Source: Straminergon stramineum (Eukaryota; Streptophyta; Bryopsida; Hypnales; Calliergonaceae). Taken from it: a stretch of 64,000 nucleotides of DNA. The notes beneath the pieces were generated by a model. That model saw nothing but the letters and a program-made list of their open reading frames with translations. It was not told the origin of the DNA and searched no databases. Where the stretch lies: the NCBI GenBank assembly GCA_963920665.1, contig OY987263.1, positions 26,400,547 through 26,464,546 of the forward strand, given 5' to 3'. This document shows, one piece after another, positions 23,151 through 34,468 of the stretch; positions within the stretch are counted from its first letter, which is position 1, and each line of letters begins with the position of its first letter. The translations under genes and the position numbers were made by a program.

Positions 23151-24700
23151 TACAACGTAATCGTAATCGTACGAGCCCACAGCCATCTCAACACGTACAC
23201 TTGATCGAAGTCAACGAAGATGAAGTTCTTCAACATGATTCGGCACCACCACACATAAATGACTACATCAATGCGTTTTACAATGACCAAGATACACCAG
23301 ACGAAGTCATCAATGTTTGCGTCACCTCCGCCGCCATTAAAGAAGATTGGTTCCTGGATTTAGGCGTGTCTTCCCACGTCACTGGAAATTCCCAACTCCT
23401 TAGTTCTATTATTCCGTCTAGTGTACCACACATCAGGATTGCAGGAAGTCAGATTATGCTAGTAGCTGGATAGGGCTCTATACATACCATCAATTCCTCC
23501 GGAACAATAAAGAGTATCGACAACGTTCTTTATATCCCAGGTGTGAGAACAAACTTATTTTCCGTAGGAAAATTGACAAATGCTAGCTATAGAGTTCTCT
23601 TTGAGTCTAAAACTTGCTTCATCTATGACAAAGAAAGGATATTCCTACGCGGTACTCGAGACAGTCGCAACAATCTATACTGAGTTGAACAACGCTTCGG
23701 ACACCTCAACATCCACAGTCCCTCATACCCTAGCGTAGCAATCGATGGGGCAGCTACACCGAATGAACCTGCTTCACCTTCATCCGCCCACCAGTTCCTC
23801 CTTCAACTCGGCAACCACACCACAATTGCGCTGCCTCCATCCGATCAGGTCACGAAGGCCACCAACTACACCAATGTCGACTCAACTTCCACCCCTAATC
23901 CTATCATCCTACCACGACCCATTCTCTGGCGTCTCAATCAACCCGTGGGTCATGACATCTACCTGTGGCATCGAAGGCTAGGATATGTTAACTATCAAAG
24001 TCTCTATCACATGACGTCTAGGCAATTTATAGCTAGAGTTCCCTATATCCCTCTCATTAAACACACATGTCCCTCTTGTATGCTAGGAAAACTACCTTGT
24101 GATTGCTTCCCTGGGACTCGTAGAACACACACCACTCGGCCTCTTCAACTTATTCACAGTGACCTCTACGGTCCCATGCCCGTTCCCTCCCGGAACAGTA
24201 GTAGGTATATCCTCACATTCATAGACAACTTTTCTCGGAAGACCTGGCTATATTTTCTAAAAACAAAATCGCAAACTCTAGATACCTTCAAAAACTTTAG
24301 AGCCCTCGATGAAACCCCCACCATGCAAATTGATACTCTTTGCATAGATCGTAGCGGTGAATATATCTCAATAGAATTCCTTTCCTACTGCATCTCTCAA
24401 GACATCACTCAACAACTCATGGCTGGGCACTCTCCTCACCAAAATGGAGTGGCAGAATGAAAAAATCGCACATTGCTCGAAGGAATTCGTAGCATTGTCA
24501 CAAGCACCAAGATACCCAAGATACTCTGGGACAAGATTGCCCGCATAGTCAACTATATTCAGAATTGGTGCCCTACAAAGGCCCTTAGACTACGTACCTT
24601 AGAAGAGGCATTCACTGGAATTATTCCCCACCTTGGCCACCTACGCGTCATCGGTTGGTTGGCGTACTACCATATTCCTGATGCTAAGAGGTAGAAGTTC
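23151..24700 (+). pseudogene. copia protease and integrase region (broken)
   Basis: The protease active site is recognisable near 23355 as DLGVSSHVT, where copia proteases have D-S-G-A-S. The gag-pre-integrase zinc region follows (LWHRRLGYVN...CPSCMLGK, 23960-24100). The integrase core keeps its first Asp in HSDLYGPM (about 24160), a degenerate second block CIDRSGEY (about 24340), and its Glu in HSPHQNGVAE, followed at once by a TGA stop. Further stops lie before and after. Confidence 0.88.
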
Positions 24701-25379
24701 AACCTTAAGGCTATCCCTACTATCTTTCTCGAGTATGACGCTCATAGCAAAGCCTACCGGTGCTACAACCCCTGCACTCGCTAGATCCTCATCAATTGGG
24801 ATGTAAGATTCGATGAAACAAATTTTGACATCCCTATTTCCGAAATCCTTGAACCTCTCAGCTACCCCAACTTTCTCGATAGACCACTCTCTCCTCCATT
24901 AGTCTCTGCTCCCTCACCCACGACATCTCTACCCTCTCCTTCCCTTGCCACCACCTTTCCAACCTTCCCCGCCACCCCCCTTTCTCCTGCTCTCAACCTC
25001 CTTTGCTCTCTCTCTCCCTCTACTCACAACCTGCCCTCTGACCCACCTGATCCTACCTCCCCTCCACCCCCTCAACACTCTCAGAGACCACGTCATCAAA
25101 ACCTCAAACTGGACGGTTATGAGCTTTGCCTCTCTACCGAGGACTTTGACACCTACATGTTAGTCTCTACTCCTCAATGCACACCTGCCCCTCCTTTGTT
25201 GATAGTGATACCATCACATTCCAGCAAGCTCGCCATGACCTTGGCTGGCGCTTGGCCATGCAACAAAAAATGGATTCAATTTGGAAGAACCAAACCTAGG
25301 ATCTTGCCCCCTTACCTCCGAGCAAACATGCAATCACCTGCAAATGGATTTTTAAACTCAAGCTAGGAACCAATGGTCA

Positions 25380-26430
25380 GCCCCCCATCAAAAAGGCCCG
25401 ACTTGTGGCTCGGGGATTTGAACAACGCTATGGTATAGATTTTGACAAAACATTTACTCCGGTGATCAAATGGGCTACCATCCGTACAGCCATTGCCCTT
25501 GCAGCAACCAAACGATGGGACATCCACCACATGGACGTCCGCACTGCCTTCCTACATGGTCTACTCAAGGAAAAAATCTACATGACACAACCTCTTGGTT
25601 TTCGAGCTCGAAGCAAGGAGCATCTAATATGTCAGCTTAACAAATCCTTATATGGTCTAAAGCAGAGCCCCCGTGTCTGGTATGAAAGAATTGATGCTCC
25701 TCTTCAACACCTCGGCCTACATCACAGCAAATCGGACGCCAACATGTACTATATGCACCAAGATGGCGAAACCCTGATACTAATGCTCTACGTTGATGAC
25801 CTCTTCATTATGGGTAGTTCCGACCACCTCATCTCTTGGTTAAAACAATTCCTGCATACCGAATTTGATATGACCGACCTAGGCAAAGTGCAACGCTACC
25901 TCGGAATCTCGTTCGAATACGTCATCCTAAGGATATTTCTTCACCAACGTGATTACGCTCAATCCATCCTCACAAAGTTCGGCATGGCTAATTGCAAGTC
26001 TGTTGTAGCTCTTTTTCCCAAAGGCCAAGTACAGGTCACTAACATGAACTCACCCTTTGTCAATCACTCATTATTGCAAACTCATAGGCAAACTAATTTT
26101 CCTCACCGCCACTCGTCCTGATATTGCCTATGCCGCTATGCAGTGAGCTATTTGAGCAGCAATATGGCAAATCCCCAAGAAGCCCACCTTGATGATGCTA
26201 AACATGTACTACGCTATCTCCACGGTACACTGGACTTCGGCATCCTCTACAAATCGGGTGCCCCGACCACAATCTCTAGCTACATCGATGCCGACTAGGG
26301 GTCTTGTCTAGAAACCCGACGCTCCATGGGAGCCTATGTTTTTACTCTCATTGGTGGCCCTATCATTTGGCAATCAAAACAACAACTTATAGTCTCTCGG
26401 TCTTCAATTGAGTCCGAGTACCGCGCACTT
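25380..26430 (+). pseudogene. copia reverse transcriptase and 5' part of RNase H
   Basis: From 25405 a 238-codon frame covers most of the reverse transcriptase: ARGFEQRYGIDFDKTFTPV, the MDVRTAFLHG block, LNKSLYGLKQSPRVWY, and the catalytic LYVDDLFIMG with YVDD at 25789-25800. A frameshift follows near 26120. RNase H starts with YIDAD at about 26281 (a stop codon follows it) and reaches SRSSIESEYRAL before the inserted transposon breaks it at 26447. Confidence 0.93.
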
Positions 26431-27084
26431 ATTGATGGAGTGCAGGCCCGGGGAGGACACTCTTCGTATTTTCTGGGTACCACGTGCGGCGCTGGGGTAT
26501 TTTTAGGGGGGGTATTTATTTATTTTTTTGAATTTTCAGGCCCCTATAATTACTTATAAACCCCCCTAGAGCCCATATTATCATGCCTATCTTTACTTAT
26601 AATACGTACATAGGCTGAATTTATTGGAGGCTATTTTCTTTATAAAGAACAAAACTAATTTAACAAGTGATGAGAATTATAGTGACAAGATATGCCCTGT
26701 ACACCCACAAGATTCAACTTTAAGGCAAAAAATGGATGTGTTTACATTAGAATGCATACTTGAAGACAAATACATGCACAAATGCTAAATAAAAGCAAGA
26801 CATTACAAATGACAAAGTAATGAAAGAGTTTAATGTACAAAATGTGTTAAAAAACACAAACATTACAAATCATTTACAAGAACTATGGCAACAAGCTGCA
26901 GTTCTAAGCCATCCAACACATGTGAAAAAAAATTTAGAGTCTATGACACAAATGTCTACTTGTACATGAGACTCATAGTCACCCCAAACCAATTGGAGAA
27001 GTGATCAGCTCCTTCACTCCTACAACCATGTTCTGCAAATCCACCAATCATCACATTCCAAGTGATTACACTGCACCCCATAAA

Positions 27085-27620
27085 TCACAAGTCACAAGTC
27101 TGATTGACAAAACCAGCAGCCTCGGAGTCCCCATCTTCACCAGACGTCGGCCTCGCACTAGGCTTGTAGTGAAAGCACTGCCGATCCTCTCTCTCGGCTA
27201 GCCACGGCCGGTCAAACCAAATTTTCCGGCGTGACTGGCACTGCGCACTCAGGGCCATGTTCAGCGACCTCAGCATGCTCTGGGCTTCCTTCAGGCCCTC
27301 TTGCAAAGCTGATACTACATCTGCATTTCCTGCAATGAGACTATAGTCACCCAAATTGGGCCGCTGCTCACCAAGGGTCAGCTTGTGCAAAGATTCCCAC
27401 ACATTTTCCATTTTGTTGTGCTGCTTCTGAAAAACTAAACCATTGTTACCATATTCAACAGCTGAGATGTGGTTGAGAGTGTTTGCGGTGTTTACCAGCT
27501 CATGGAAGTCGTAGGCACGTTCTAGGCCATTCATACCACCAATTCTTGAAAAAAAAATTTCGCAAGAATCACTCCCAGTCAAATGCAACGGCACAGCTAA
27601 GTTGGGGAACTTGTTTCTGA
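27085..27620 (-). CDS. Unrecognised ORF in the nested transposon, possibly spliced
   Basis: The minus-strand frame ends at 27085 with an acidic, hydrophilic C-terminus. A non-repetitive part of about 175 residues (27620-27085) looks protein-like, with helical stretches such as VVSALQEGLKEAQSMLRSLN. A strong acceptor-like tract (CATTTGTCATTTCAG) precedes it near 27620, so a 3' exon starting there is likely. Upstream, the same frame runs through the minisatellites as VCARSV-type repeats that are probably not real protein. It could be a captured host exon or an accessory transposon protein. No family was recognised. Confidence 0.35.
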
Positions 27621-27714
27621 AATGACAAATGAGAAGAACAACAAAATGACAAGACAACTGAATATCAATAAAACATTGGAGGCTTACAAAGTTCTTAGCC
27701 TGCACAGGTGGTTG

Positions 27715-27912
27715 CACAGCCCGCACCAGACAGAACTGATCGCGCACACCGCAAGAGCAAACCCCGCACCAGGCAGAACTGATCGCGCACACCGCAAAAG
27801 CAAAACCCCGCACCAGGAATCGGTGATCGCGCACACCGCAAAAGCAAACCCCGCGCCAGGAATCGGTGATCGCGCACCCCTCAAAAGCAAACCCCGCACC
27901 AGGAATCGGGAA
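27715..27912. repeat. 43-bp minisatellite, about 4.5 units
   Basis: Units of 43-45 bp contain TGATCGCGCACACCGCAA then AGCAAACCCCGCACCAGG. Two variants differ at the end (CAGAAC or AATCGG). Confidence 0.92.
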
Positions 27913-27954
27913 CACCTTTGTCACGCCGCTGACCCCAAAACAGAATTCCACAAT

Positions 27955-28024
27955 TGATTGCGCACAAACAACTGGTCGCGCACAAACAACTGATCGGGCA
28001 CAAACAACTGATCGCGCACACACA
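27955..28024. repeat. 17-18-bp minisatellite
   Basis: About four units of GCGCACAAACAACTGATC with single-base changes, continuing the GATCGCGCAC core of the neighbouring array. Confidence 0.88.
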
Positions 28025-28191
28025 AGCAAGCGCCCCCGCACAAGGAATCGCCGACCCCTTCGTTCACCTCCTCACCCTAAGCCCACCACCAATCTGATCG
28101 CGCACCCACAACCAAGCGCATGCCATCCCCAAGAGCAGCCTCCACGGTTCAGCCGAAGAACTGATCGCGCGAATCGGAAACACCATCTCCA

Positions 28192-28455
28192 CGCTGCCGT
28201 CCCTCAACAAGCAGCAGAACTCATCGCGCGATTAACCCTAAACCGCACCCAGATTGCAAACAAATTCGTGAACACACGCTGCCGTCCCTCAACAAGCAGC
28301 AGAACTCATCGCGCGATTAACCCTCAACCGCACCCAGATTGCAAACAAATTCGTGAACACACGCTGCCGTCACTCAAGAAGCTGGAGAACTCATCGCGTG
28401 ATTAACCCTCAACCGCACCCAGATTTGCAAACAAATTCGTGAACACACGCCGCCG
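28192..28455. repeat. 85-bp minisatellite, about three units
   Basis: The phrase CGCTGCCGT recurs at 28200, 28285 and 28370 (period 85), each followed by CTCATCGCG, GATTAACCCT, CGCACCCAGATT and AAATTCGTGAACACACG. The CATCGCGCG core relates it to the two arrays on its left. Confidence 0.92.
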
Positions 28456-28869
28456 CGCCTCTCTCCCAACCTCGAAATTATCGTTCGCGCCTAAACCCTA
28501 GCAGTAGTCGTTAAACTTAACAGACAGAACAGATGGAAACTACCCCATTCATCGACTGACTACAAGATATGTTGTAGTTATACTTCAGATTTGTATAGTA
28601 CCTGTATCTTACTAGTACTGTAGCATAACCATAACTGAACCTAGTAAATAGAATTCCTTGGATCCTATTCTTTGGCCCCTATTTTACATTTAAAAAATAA
28701 TTAATGGACCATAATTTTCGGGTATCTATTTTACTTATAAAAGACATGTCACTTTTTAAGTCCCCTTCTTTAAATGTAAAATCTTTATAAATTTTACCTA
28801 TGATGAATTAAATCCACCCTATTTTTCGCCGCAAGTCACTCTGTAAAGCACGGGGAGTGTCCTCCCCTA

Positions 28870-29082
28870 GAGTGCAGGAAGCCATTTGGCTCCATTGCCT
28901 CTTCCACGAGCTCCAACCGCTGCAACACCTCCACCTAAGAGACAACACTCATACTTCCAAATCCAACATTACCATACACTATGACAACCAAGGTACGATG
29001 AAACTTTCTGATAATCCTCTCTTTCACGCCAGATCCAAGCATCTCGACAAAAATTCCATCAACATAGAGCCACACTAGGAAT
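28870..29082 (+). pseudogene. copia RNase H, 3' part
   Basis: Continues the RNase H frame after the nested transposon: EAIWLHCLFHELQ, then IHYDNQGTMKLSDNPLFHAR, then SKHLDKN. These are the conserved C-terminal blocks of copia RNase H. The final H-I-x-x-x-x-H block is worn. Confidence 0.93.
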
Positions 29083-29690
29083 GCATAGCCTAGCTAGCTT
29101 CAAAATCAACTGACGATCATTTTTTCTCTCCTCTCTCTATAGAGACCCTAATTAGTACACCTACACAAAAAAAATCTACAACCCGAACAGATAATCCTCT
29201 GCCTCCCCTAAAAAGTTGAAGCTCTTGTGTTCTGCTCCCTTGTACCTATTAACTTCACGAGAACAATCTTCCCACAAGAAATATAGGCCACGTGTGCGCC
29301 CTCACCTCACCACATAGAACTTCTGCCTCGGCACCGTCACCCCACGAGACTCCGTTCGCACCCCGCGACACTAATCATCACTCGTCCTATACGCCCCAAA
29401 GGTTGACGACAACTATTCCGCCACATAGCTCCCGTTCCTGTATTGCCCCTCAGATTCATTGTCTCGTTCCACAACAACACTATCAACAACATTGTAACAC
29501 CACTTCACCAACTGTGCTACAAATGCACACGCTAACCACAACAATAGTCCTGCCAACCCCAATAAGGTTATCCCACTAATGCACTCCCTCAACAATTGGA
29601 TTCTTTGCAATTCAACTTGCGCCATCCTCTCGCGCACTCCAAATCCTGTACAACACTAAAGGTGGACAATCACACTCCAATCTCTCGATT
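29083..29690. other. copia 3' non-coding region with polypurine tract
   Basis: About 0.6 kb between RNase H and the 3' LTR without a recognised gene. GATTGAGGGTG at 29687-29697, directly before the LTR, is the likely (weak) polypurine tract. Confidence 0.6.
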
Positions 29691-29697
29691 GAGGGTG

Positions 29698-29898
29698 TGT
29701 TGGAAATAAACAAAGATAGAGTTAGAGTTACATCTTTAGCTTCTTGGATGATACTCATCCACGGTCAACTGTTAGGTTAGACTCAACATCACTTACACTA
29801 TATAAATCCCAGGAACTTCTCTTGGCTAATCATTTTGTTGTATTACAAATCTTAGTTTGTTGTAAGATTGCAACACTGTGTACTTATGTTTTCCAACA
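29698..29898 (+). repeat. 3' LTR of the copia element
   Basis: 201 bp, starting TGTTGGAAAT and ending TTTTCCAACA, with intact TG...CA ends. About 89% identical to the 5' LTR, without length differences. Confidence 0.96.
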
Positions 29899-30084
29899 AG
29901 TTGGCCTTCGCCTTCAGTTGCCATCGCCTCCTTCCTCCCGCTTCCGTCGTCGAGCCTCCCGGTAGCTCAATCGTTTCTCCGAACGAACAAGCTAGTTTCA
30001 TTTTTGGTGGATTGTTTATTGTTGTGGATTCACTTCAATTTTGATTTCTCAAAACGAGCTGACACCCTCAGCTAATCGATAGGA

Positions 30085-30448
30085 GTAGTCATAGTTCCTC
30101 CATCCTCTGCATTTTCCGTGGAGAATGGGGATGTGCCTGTTTGCAGTTGGCTACCTGCATGCATTGTGATAAGGAATATTCTTCTTGGAAGAAGTTTTCT
30201 ACACGTCTAGAAGAATGGATGTGTAGAAAACTTCTTCCAAGAAGAATATTCTATTTTGAACTACACTATGGCTCCCCATTGGCTCCCATCAATTCTCCTC
30301 ATCTCATTCTCCACATCTCATTCTCCACATCTCATCGTCTAAACGAAAAAGGGGTGTGACACTTCCTTCACCCACTAATGTTTTCCATTGGTTCCTATTA
30401 CATCTCATTCTCCATGGAAAATTTTGATGGTGGAGGAACTATGATTAC
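30085..30448. mobile_element. MITE with an internal perfect 31-bp hairpin
   Basis: The outer ends are inverted copies: TCATAGTTCCTCC near 30089 and GGAGGAACTATGA near 30432-30444, with further complementarity (TTTTCC(G/A)TGGAGAATG) inward. Inside, 30174-30204 and 30221-30251 form a perfect 31-bp inverted repeat with a 16-base loop. A CTCATTCTCCACAT unit is repeated near 30300. No coding sequence. Confidence 0.85.
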
Positions 30449-31064
30449 CCTTGATGTCGAGCTAACGCATTCATGAGGTTCTCAATCACAACACAGTAAG
30501 TTGAGAAATAACTTACCTTGCTTTATGGTAGAAATATCCAAACTAATCGTCTAATATAAGCAATTCAGTATAGCTGGAGGCACCTTTTCCTAAAAGTCAT
30601 ATTTTTGTAGTATTAGCAAGGGAAAATCATGAATATTCAAAAAAATTAGATTTTTCAAATGTGGTATGTAATTTCTCTAATTTTTCAAAGTGTCAGCTCT
30701 CTAGACCACTAAAACTATCACATAGGTGGATCCTAAATTGAAATCTACAAAAACAATAGTTAGCAAATCAAAGTTAAATATGTGTCCTTCAAATGCGTTA
30801 GCGAATCAAAGTTAAGCATTTGGAAAATACACTAACTAAAGTCTAGGGACACATTTAGTGATAGTCTAGAGTATAAAGATGGGATTAGGGATGCTAATGG
30901 TTGTCTCTATTATAGTTGAGGTAAGCCTAGCTAGATTGGTACAAAGGTGACCTACATGGGTTGCACGTGATGTTGACAGACAAGGAATTGAAGCCAGATT
31001 GTCAAGTTGGGTCTAGGGTTTTTTTTTTCATTTATTTTAGGCAGTGTAGAAACTAGAAAGTGAT

Positions 31065-31148
31065 CCAATGTTCGGGAAATTTTTGGAGGTCCTCTAGTTG
31101 TTTTCTTCCTTCCACAAAAATGGACCGGGTTTTATTCAATGGTCATTG
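31065..31148 (-). repeat. Fragment matching the right edge of the 15782-16772 element
   Basis: The complement shares CCCGGTCCATTTTTGTGGAA, GAGGACCTC and TTTCCCGAACA with 16690-16772. It shows that this edge is repetitive. Confidence 0.8.
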
Positions 31149-31160
31149 GTTTGCATTCTC

Positions 31161-32841
31161 TTAACCGCTAAATGCCTAAGGACATTTTTTAGCTTCTAGG
31201 AATTTGCTCTACATTGAACAAAACCCCATCATTTCGATAAGTTGTATCAATTTTATTTTTATTTCTTAATTGAACAAATTCAAACGAGACATGTTAGAGA
31301 TTACACATGAAAAGAAAACACAACAATATCTTGACTTATGGATTGGAGGATTATAGTGTTTGATTATGAAGGTGTTAAAACTGCAAAAGTGATTTGAAGT
31401 CTTTCGATCCTCTTTGCACATGTCAAATCTAAAAATTTGGTCACCAAAAAAATATGAGGTTAAAGCTAGGGACTAACATGCAAAACCCCAATCAATTTAT
31501 GGCTTCTCAAAATCTATTCTACAATTTTTTTAAATGAATTTTGAATGTGATTCTTTCTCCAAGATCTAGTGTACTTGAAGCCCATTTCCAAGACTCCCTT
31601 AACCAATATACTTCCTTAAATGAAAAATGTATTTAAAGCAAGTTTGCACTCTTGGAATTGTGAGTCCTTCAAAATTTAGAGATTACTTTGACAAATTGCA
31701 AAGTCTTAGAAAAATGATATAAGAAATGTGACTAATGGCATTGATCAACAAAAAATACAATATATGACTTGTGGAATAAATAAGACATGAGAAAACAAAT
31801 TACTATTGTAAGAAATAATTATGCTAACTCTTATCAAATAATAGTAATAAAATAAATGACCTAAATTCACAAAAAATGCATCTCAAGTTGGAATATTGTA
31901 TTAGTTAACCCCTTATATATTGGGGTAGTTCAAATATCCAAAATGATGAAGAAATATTATAAAATGCAACTTAGAAGGGTGACTTGAAACCAAAAGTTGT
32001 ACCATATGATCCATTAATTGTATTCACTCAATTCAAGATTTATTATTGCACTTGTTAATATTTATCAATATGATATCAAATCCCAAATTCTCAATTCCAT
32101 CTAAAATTAATTACAAATTGAATACTAGATTACAATTTTTCTTGTAGTTCAAAAATTTTAAGTTCTAATGATTCAAGAATTCTCTTAAAGTATAAATGCA
32201 CAAGGCACCAAATTTTGGTGTTGAAAATACTATGAAGTTAGATAAAACCTAACTAAGTTGCTATTTTTAGAAGTTTATATTTTTGAAAAATACTTTTTGA
32301 AGTCTAGTTTTAGCATCAAAAATACCATTTTGAAAATGTTTGATTATGATTTTTCTACTCAAGATTTTGTGCAAGGGTGTCCATGGCAATCTTGACTTTC
32401 TATAGTATTGGAGGCTCTTGGAAATAGGCCTCAAGTACACTAGTTCTTGGAGAAAAAATCGCATTCAAAATTCATTTTAAAAATTGTAAAATAGATTTTG
32501 AGAAGACATAAATTGATTAGGGTTATGCATGTTTACTGAGGCCCTTTAACCTCATATTTTTTTGGTGACCAAATTTTTAGATTTGACATGTGAAAAGAGG
32601 ATTGAAAGACTTCAAATCACTTTTGTAGTTTTAACTCCCTCATGATCAAACATTATAATCTTTCAATCCATAATTGATATTGTTGTATTTTCTTTTCCCA
32701 TGTGATCTCTAACATGTCTAGTTTAAATATGCATGGTTACAAATAAAATAAAATTAATGCAACTTATCAAAATGATGGATTTGTTCAATTTAGAGCAAAT
32801 TCCAAGAAGCTCAAAAATGGCCTTGGGGATTTAGGGGTTAA
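31161..32841. mobile_element. 1.7-kb element with long (~450 bp) inverted repeats
   Basis: The left arm (31161 to about 31620) and right arm (about 32380 to 32841) are inverted copies; examples are GGAATTTGCTCTA, TTTGGTCACCAAAAAAATATGAGG, and GTGTACTTGA then CCAAGA. The ends are TTAACCGCTAAATG and GATTTAGGGGTTAA, which share the TTAA/CCCTAAA style of the other elements. The central ~750 bp has no recognised gene. Confidence 0.85.
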
Positions 32842-33284
32842 ATTTATACATCCAAACCAATTTTTATTTTTTTAGAAAAACAGGCATGGCCCATCCAAAC
32901 CAATTTTTATTTCGAAAAGTTTACTTTCTAGAAAAAAGTCAACAAACTAGTATTTCTTTTATTGCCAATAATCAATATTTGCCTAGCAAAGCCTTGAACA
33001 AATATACCTTACAAATGATTGTAGAGAAAACTCATTGCAAGAATCGAAGTCAAATTGATGGATGAAGAAAACAAGATTTTTGTTGCTCAAGACATGTTTG
33101 CATTCATCCATTATTCAAAATTTGAGATCTACTCTATAAGAGGTTCCACTTCTTATTTCAATTGAGTTCCAAGGCTTTTTTCCATTTTTCCTGAAGTGCC
33201 AAAGTGGCGATATAAAATGTTCAAAATTTCAAAATTCATCCACATATTGGAGAGAAAAGATCACATTATCACATCAAGAAACTA
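32842..33284. other. Intergenic stretch, nothing recognised
   Basis: AT-rich, with the phrase CATCCAAACCAATTTTTATTT repeated twice near 32858-32915. Confidence 0.5.
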
Positions 33285-33515
33285 CCCCCCATTGCATCAA
33301 TATTGTTGCAATGGTTGAACAATCCAATATTGAAATTAGACTATTGCAATACTACAACAAAATTGCAATAATACTGCAATAGTACATTTTCAAAATACCT
33401 ACTAAAAATGTACTGAAATGTATTGTTGCAATACTATTTGCAATATTGCAATAGTCCAATTTCAATATTGGACTATTCAACCATTGCAACAATACTTATG
33501 CAATGGGGGGGGGGG
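33285..33515. mobile_element. Short hairpin MITE with poly-C/poly-G ends
   Basis: Left arm from 33285 (CCCCCCATTGCAT, then TTGTTGCAATGGTTGAA) and right arm to 33515 are inverted copies with few mismatches, and the middle is rich in TTGCAATA motifs. Complementarity seems to continue outside (ACATCAAGAAA against TTTTTTTGATGT), so the true edges may lie 15-20 bp further out. Confidence 0.85.
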
Positions 33516-34468
33516 CTTTTTTTTGATGTATCACATGTCCATAATTCTCTTTTCATCCACAATTTGGCAATTTCATCCAATTTTTATTTTTTTTAAGAAC
33601 AAAGTTTTTGGCAGAAAAAACTTGATGGTTTGTTTCCATTTTTTAGCCAAATTATTTTTTCTCTGCCGGTGCAATCTGGCACCAGAAAGCCAAAAACAGA
33701 AGTCCGGTTGAGTTCTTCATTCATTCGAAGGTAGTCAATCAGAGCTTCGCCATTCTTCTGATCAGTCAGCACTTCTCCCAGTGACTGCAACTTATCTGAA
33801 GTCCAAATGTTGACTGCACATTGGGCGATGAATCGGTGAACGGTTGCGGTTACAACCACAACGGTTCAGATGCCAAGATGGGACGCCCTTGCCAATAACC
33901 GCAACCTCTCTCATACCACCGCAGACAACCATTTGGACGTCCTCATCTTATTCGAGGTCAGCGCCACCATTAAAGAAACCAGCCGCAACACATTCAAGAG
34001 CATATGAACACACAAAACGCACTTCAAGAGCATTTCAAGGTCCAGACAACCCACATCGAGAAAATCCAAATTAAAAGCTGGTTGACTGAAATCCCACCTC
34101 AAGATGCAAGCGTACTTTTCTAAAGTGAACCTGAAATCCTGAATTCATTCTCCTCAAAGCCAGCTTTGATTATTCTACATCCCACCTGTTCTGGGAGGGT
34201 ACAAAAACTGAACTCCAAATGATACCAATAGGAACATGCCCTATACACTCCTTATGAGATCTAATGCCCGAATGAAAAGGCCAAAGATGACAATTAAAAA
34301 AGACATAAAAATCCATATGTCCCCAACTATCGCTTTGAGGCGTTCGTTTTGCCCCAAAGAACAGTTGAACGTAGAAAGTGGATCCAGCACTGGCCTACCT
34401 TCCTAAAGACATGAATAAGGTTCTCTTTCGGACAAAGCTTCTTCGCCTGAAGTCCTCAACTCTAAGAT
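33516..34468. other. Region downstream of the AXS gene
   Basis: Includes the likely 3' untranslated region of the minus-strand AXS gene just below 34469. A more GC-balanced patch near 33840-34110 has coding-like composition but matches nothing recognised. Confidence 0.45.

Larger units (their letters stand above)
26447..28869. mobile_element. DNA transposon nested in the copia RNase H
   Basis: The ends carry a perfect 13-bp inverted repeat, GGGGAGGACACTC (26450-26462 and 28855-28867). The 9-bp GAGTGCAGG occurs on both sides (26438-26446 and 28870-28878), and removing the insert restores the host RNase H reading frame across the junction. An 8-9 bp duplication fits MULE (9) or hAT (8) elements; the end TAGGGGAGG on the right looks hAT-like, while the left CCCGGGGAGG is less so. 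The inside is GC-rich, with three minisatellites (27715-28455) and one minus-strand frame. No transposase was recognised. Confidence 0.9.
21774..29898 (+). mobile_element. Full-length, inactive Ty1/copia LTR retrotransposon
   Basis: Two 201-bp LTRs bound the element and are flanked by the 5-bp duplication AGTTG (21769-21773 and 29899-29903). The order gag, protease, integrase, reverse transcriptase, RNase H places it in Ty1/copia. A 2.4 kb DNA transposon (26447-28869) sits in the RNase H region; without it the element is about 5.7 kb. Many in-frame stops and frame changes show that it is dead. The LTRs differ at 22 of 201 positions by hand count (19 of them transitions), which suggests an old insertion that decayed mainly by C-to-T change. 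Confidence 0.96.

Noticed and set aside
27622..28405. Plus-strand frames rich in Arg, Pro and Thr across the minisatellites
   Set aside because: They are translations of tandem repeats and lack any protein-like complexity.
27715..28455. CRISPR-like regular repeats
   Set aside because: Units are adjacent without unique spacers, and the DNA is a eukaryotic nuclear transposon.
33593..34110. Coding-like frames on both strands downstream of AXS
   Set aside because: No recognisable domain; could be a worn transposon gag fragment, but the evidence is too thin to list as a gene.
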